DNA of 64,000 nucleotides from an uncultured Eubacterium sp. Its GTDB lineage: Bacteria > Bacillota > Clostridia > Peptostreptococcales > Anaerovoracaceae. The notes beneath the pieces are model-generated. The model did no database searches. It was not told the DNA's origin and saw only the letters and a list, made by a program, of their open reading frames with translations. The stretch is from contig UQRM01000002.1 of NCBI GenBank assembly GCA_900543485.1, positions 85,540-149,539 on the forward strand. Reading direction: 5' to 3'. The translations under genes and the position numbers were made by a program. Of the stretch, positions 61,831 to 64,000 are shown one piece after another (positions within the stretch are counted from its first letter, which is position 1; each line of letters starts with the position of its first letter).

Positions 61831-62625
61831 ATGGAATTTCGTTTATTGGAATACTTTTTGGCGGTAGCGAGAGAACAAAATATTACCGCAGCGGCGGAAT
61901 CCCTGCATATCTCCCAGCCCGCCTTATCCACACAACTAAAAAACATGGAGAAGGAGTTGGGGAAACAGCTTTTGATCCGTGGAGTCAAAGGTTCACGCAA
62001 GGTTATTCTGACAGAGGAAGGCATGATCCTGCGCAAGCGCGCGGAAGAGCTGCTCTTGCTGAAGAGTTGCAAAAAAATTGTAACAGAAATATCCCGATAT
62101 CCGATACAGCATCTCCAGCGGGAATGCGGAACACGTCCTTGAATATCTGGACAAAGGGCTTATCGATTTTGGATTGCTCTTTACGGAGATCGATCCGCAG
62201 AAATACGAAGCCATCCCGGTTCCCATCAAAGATGCCTGGGGTGTTTGATGCGCAAGGATTCTCCACTGGCCAAAAAAGAGACCATCTGTCCGGAAGATCT
62301 GTGGGATAAACCATTGATCGTCTCTCATCAAAAGGGGGATGATGTATATCTGAATCAATGGCTTCGGCGGGAAGCGTCAGAACTGCATATCGTAGCCACC
62401 TACAACTTGCTTTTCAACGCCTCTCTCCTGGTTGATGAAGGCCTTGGATATGCCCTGTGTTATGACAAGCTCATCAACACACAGGGCAGCAATCTCTGTT
62501 TTCGCCCTTTTTCCCCTAAATTGGCGGCTCACGGCTTTATCGTATGGAAAAAGTATCAGGTATTTTCCAGGGCCGCAAATATCTTTTTGCAATATCTGCA
62601 GGAAATGCTCAGATCAGAAGGATGA
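61831..62625 (+). pseudogene. LysR-type regulator, broken by an internal deletion and a frameshift
   Basis: The N-terminal HTH is intact (MEFRLLEYFLAVAREQNITA, AESLHISQPALSTQLKNMEK), with AGGAGGTG before the ATG at 61831. After VTEISRYP the frame is lost. The next frame reads YPDIRYSISSGNAEHVLEYL from about 62095, so about 30-40 codons of a normal LysR are missing there. It then continues to KDAWGV and stops at a TGA (62247). A one-base loss there (GTTTGATG for GTTTTGATG) shifts to the third frame (MRKDSPLAKKETICPE), which runs to a natural stop at 62625. Divergent to the cyclophilin-like lipoprotein, its likely former target. Confidence 0.85.
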
Positions 62626-62648
62626 TCGTATATGCCGTCAGAAGAATG

Positions 62649-62675
62649 CGTCCATTGCCGCAGAAGCAATGGACG
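62649..62675. terminator. Hairpin between the LysR pseudogene and rtcB
   Basis: The perfect 10-bp stem CGTCCATTGC/GCAATGGACG has a 7-nt loop between convergent genes. It has no T-tract, so a terminator role is uncertain. Confidence 0.45.
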
Positions 62676-62705
62676 GGAGGGACAGGATATCGGAAAATGT
62701 AAATA

Positions 62706-63914
62706 TTAATCAGTGGCTTTAAAATTATAAACAGGTTTTAATATATCGATCACATCGACAGATTCCCGTATCACATCTATTATGTCCTCAAGGGCCTTGT
62801 ACGCCATCGGGGCCTCGTCTAAGGTTGCACTGTTCACAGAAGTGGTGTATATACCTTCCATGGACTTTCTGTATGTCTCCATGTCAAGGGTGTTCTTTGC
62901 CACTGACCGGGACATGATCCGGCCGGCTCCGTGAGGCGCAGAATAGTTCCAGTCCGGGTTACCCTTTCCCCTCGCCAGGACGCTGCCGTCCCTCATATTG
63001 ATAGGGATCAACACCAGTTCGTCCTTGTGGGCGGCTATGGCCCCCTTGCGGAGTATCATCTCGTCTGTGTTTATATAGTTGTGTACGGTGTGGAAAGCGC
63101 CTGCGCCGCTCATGCCGGTCCTTTCCAGTATGATCTCCGCCATCTTTTCGCGGCTGCGCTGTGCAAACTGCTGGCATATCTGCACATCGTGCAGATAATC
63201 CTCCAGATACTGCCCGTAAAGATAGCACAGGTCCGCCGGCATCGTCAGTTCTCTCGGCTGCCACTCCTTTTCCATGGTCCTCAAGATCGGCTGTATTTCC
63301 TTGCGGCGTCCCTGCTCCTTATATGTGCGTATCAGTTCCTGGCGCTTTTCAAACAGTTCTCCCTTTCCCATGGCAAGATCGACAGCCAGTTTCTGGTAGT
63401 ATTCCGCCACCTGTTTCCCCAGATTGCGGCTTCCCGAATGGATTATCAGGTATTTAGTGCCGTCCGGAGCGGAGTCTATCTCGATGAAGTGGTTGCCTCC
63501 GCCCAGAGTACCAAGACTTTTTTCCAGCCGTTTTGCGTCTTTCAGGTTTCTATAGCAGCGAAGGTCCATGAGATCGAAGCGCTCTACCCGCCCTTCCCAT
63601 ACATTTCTGCCACTCGGTATGAAGTGCGCGGCTTCGTCCACCTTTTGCGGGTCAATGTCCTGCTGCTCTAGCTTTACCGTATACATACCGCAGCCTATGT
63701 CCACGCCCACCACATTGGGAACGGCCTTGTCGATCACCGTCATGGTCGTCCCTATGGTGCAGCCTTTGCCCACATGGACATCGGGCATTATCCTTATCTT
63801 GGACCCTTCCGTAAATTCATGGTCGCACATCCGCCGTATCTGTTCTATGGCTTCATCCTCTACTACCGTGGCATAGCATACGGCAGTATTGACTTTTCCT
63901 TTAATATCAAACAT
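62706..63914 (-). CDS. rtcB: RtcB RNA ligase (3'-phosphate/5'-OH)
   Basis: GTP- and Mn-dependent ligase joining RNA 2',3'-cyclic or 3'-phosphate ends to 5'-OH ends. The 402-residue protein has PDVHVGKG (His47), GVDIGCGM (Asp72, Cys75), LGGGNHFIE, HSGSRNLG, NYINTDEMIL and the guanylylation His in SAPHGAGRIMSR, so the active site is complete. It is a short RtcB. An imperfect tandem repeat lies upstream. No archease gene is seen in the window. GAAAGGA precedes the ATG. Confidence 0.96.
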   Translation of the reverse strand: MFDIKGKVNTAVCYATVVEDEAIEQIRRMCDHEFTEGSKIRIMPDVHVGKGCTIGTTMTVIDKAVPNVVGVDIGCGMYTVKLEQQDIDPQKVDEAAHFIPSGRNVWEGRVERFDLMDLRCYRNLKDAKRLEKSLGTLGGGNHFIEIDSAPDGTKYLIIHSGSRNLGKQVAEYYQKLAVDLAMGKGELFEKRQELIRTYKEQGRRKEIQPILRTMEKEWQPRELTMPADLCYLYGQYLEDYLHDVQICQQFAQRSREKMAEIILERTGMSGAGAFHTVHNYINTDEMILRKGAIAAHKDELVLIPINMRDGSVLARGKGNPDWNYSAPHGAGRIMSRSVAKNTLDMETYRKSMEGIYTTSVNSATLDEAPMAYKALEDIIDVIRESVDVIDILKPVYNFKATD

Positions 63915-63922
63915 TTTCTCGT

Positions 63923-63972
63923 TCCTTTCGTATCGTTATGCGATAAATCCTTTCGTATCATTACGCAATAAA
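63923..63972. repeat. Imperfect 25-bp tandem repeat in the rtcB leader
   Basis: Two adjacent 25-bp copies (63923-63947 and 63948-63972) differ at three positions. Each begins TCCTTTCGTATC and, on the rtcB strand, ends with GAAAGGA, the rtcB ribosome binding site in the nearer copy. The nearer copy also contains TATCG-TTATG-CGATA, a small hairpin. Confidence 0.7.
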
Positions 63973-64000
63973 GCCTATTCTCGGCCTTTCGCATGGCTTT

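Noticed and set aside
1..64000. CRISPR arrays, tRNA/rRNA genes, transposases, known riboswitches
   Set aside because: None recognised by reading. The only recombinase is the switch invertase. A tRNA or riboswitch covariance scan could still find something missed.

Overview
The window looks like chromosomal DNA of an anaerobic, endospore-forming member of the Clostridia with roughly balanced GC. It carries spo0A, spoIVB, spoIIP and gpr, and a 4-hydroxybutyrate fermentation cluster. The 4-hydroxybutyryl-CoA dehydratase has its metal ligands at the residue numbers known for Clostridium aminobutyricum (C99, C103, H292, C299). This suggests a relative of C. aminobutyricum or the Anaerovoracaceae, inferred from gene content only. 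Most of the window is a compact, conserved core genome. The clearly accessory part is about 41.1-53 kb, with smaller patches at 13.98-14.56, 31.6-31.96 and 61-62.7 kb.

Layout. 0-5 kb: a catalase-fold protein split from its C-terminal part, dut, an M16 peptidase, a cysteine-rich protein and a 2-hydroxyacid dehydrogenase. 5-9 kb: brnQ, then spo0A, spoIVB and a BofC-like gene. 9-14 kb: an overlapping operon of amino-acid permease, sensor kinase and sigma-54-type response regulator. 14.6-19 kb: a P-loop protein and three envelope proteins. 19-23.8 kb: 4-hydroxybutyrate dehydrogenase, 4-hydroxybutyrate CoA-transferase, a small CGGC protein, the dehydratase and a NifU-like scaffold. Together they take 4-hydroxybutyrate between succinic semialdehyde and crotonyl-CoA. 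24-31.5 kb: thiN, then gpr-spoIIP-small ORF-lepA-hemW-glpK, with rpsT divergent. 32-34.8 kb: LD-carboxypeptidase, deoD, a DtxR/MntR-type regulator and comEA. 35-41 kb: the rplU-rpmA-obgE cluster with an HD protein, a degenerate LytM protein and a paired radical-SAM/DUF2344 module. 52.3-64 kb: a Crp/Fnr regulator, a 1618-residue exonuclease-RecQ-UvrD fusion, a permease, an LRR surface protein, a lipoprotein, a broken LysR gene and rtcB.

The most striking system is at 41.1-51.5 kb: a DNA-inversion switch for a giant surface protein. Two recombination sites in inverted orientation (50393-50420 and 50683-50710) share a 17-bp identical core. Each is a pair of 11-bp arms around a 6-bp spacer, and the two spacers are reverse complements. 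They flank about 290 bp holding one strong sigma-A-like promoter. A tyrosine recombinase gene ends inside the right site. On the other side lie a small HTH gene and a 2903-residue Cna-B-repeat adhesin. In the orientation given here the promoter points away from the adhesin and antisense into the recombinase gene, so this sequence appears to capture the OFF state.

Other points of interest: the exonuclease-RecQ-UvrD fusion; a catalase-like protein whose distal heme His is replaced; L27 without the Firmicutes leader, together with absence of the Prp protease gene from its usual place; L21 with a C-terminal SAP/HeH-like tail; and two proteins that keep a fold but appear to have lost its active site. 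No rRNA, tRNA, CRISPR array or intact insertion sequence was recognised.
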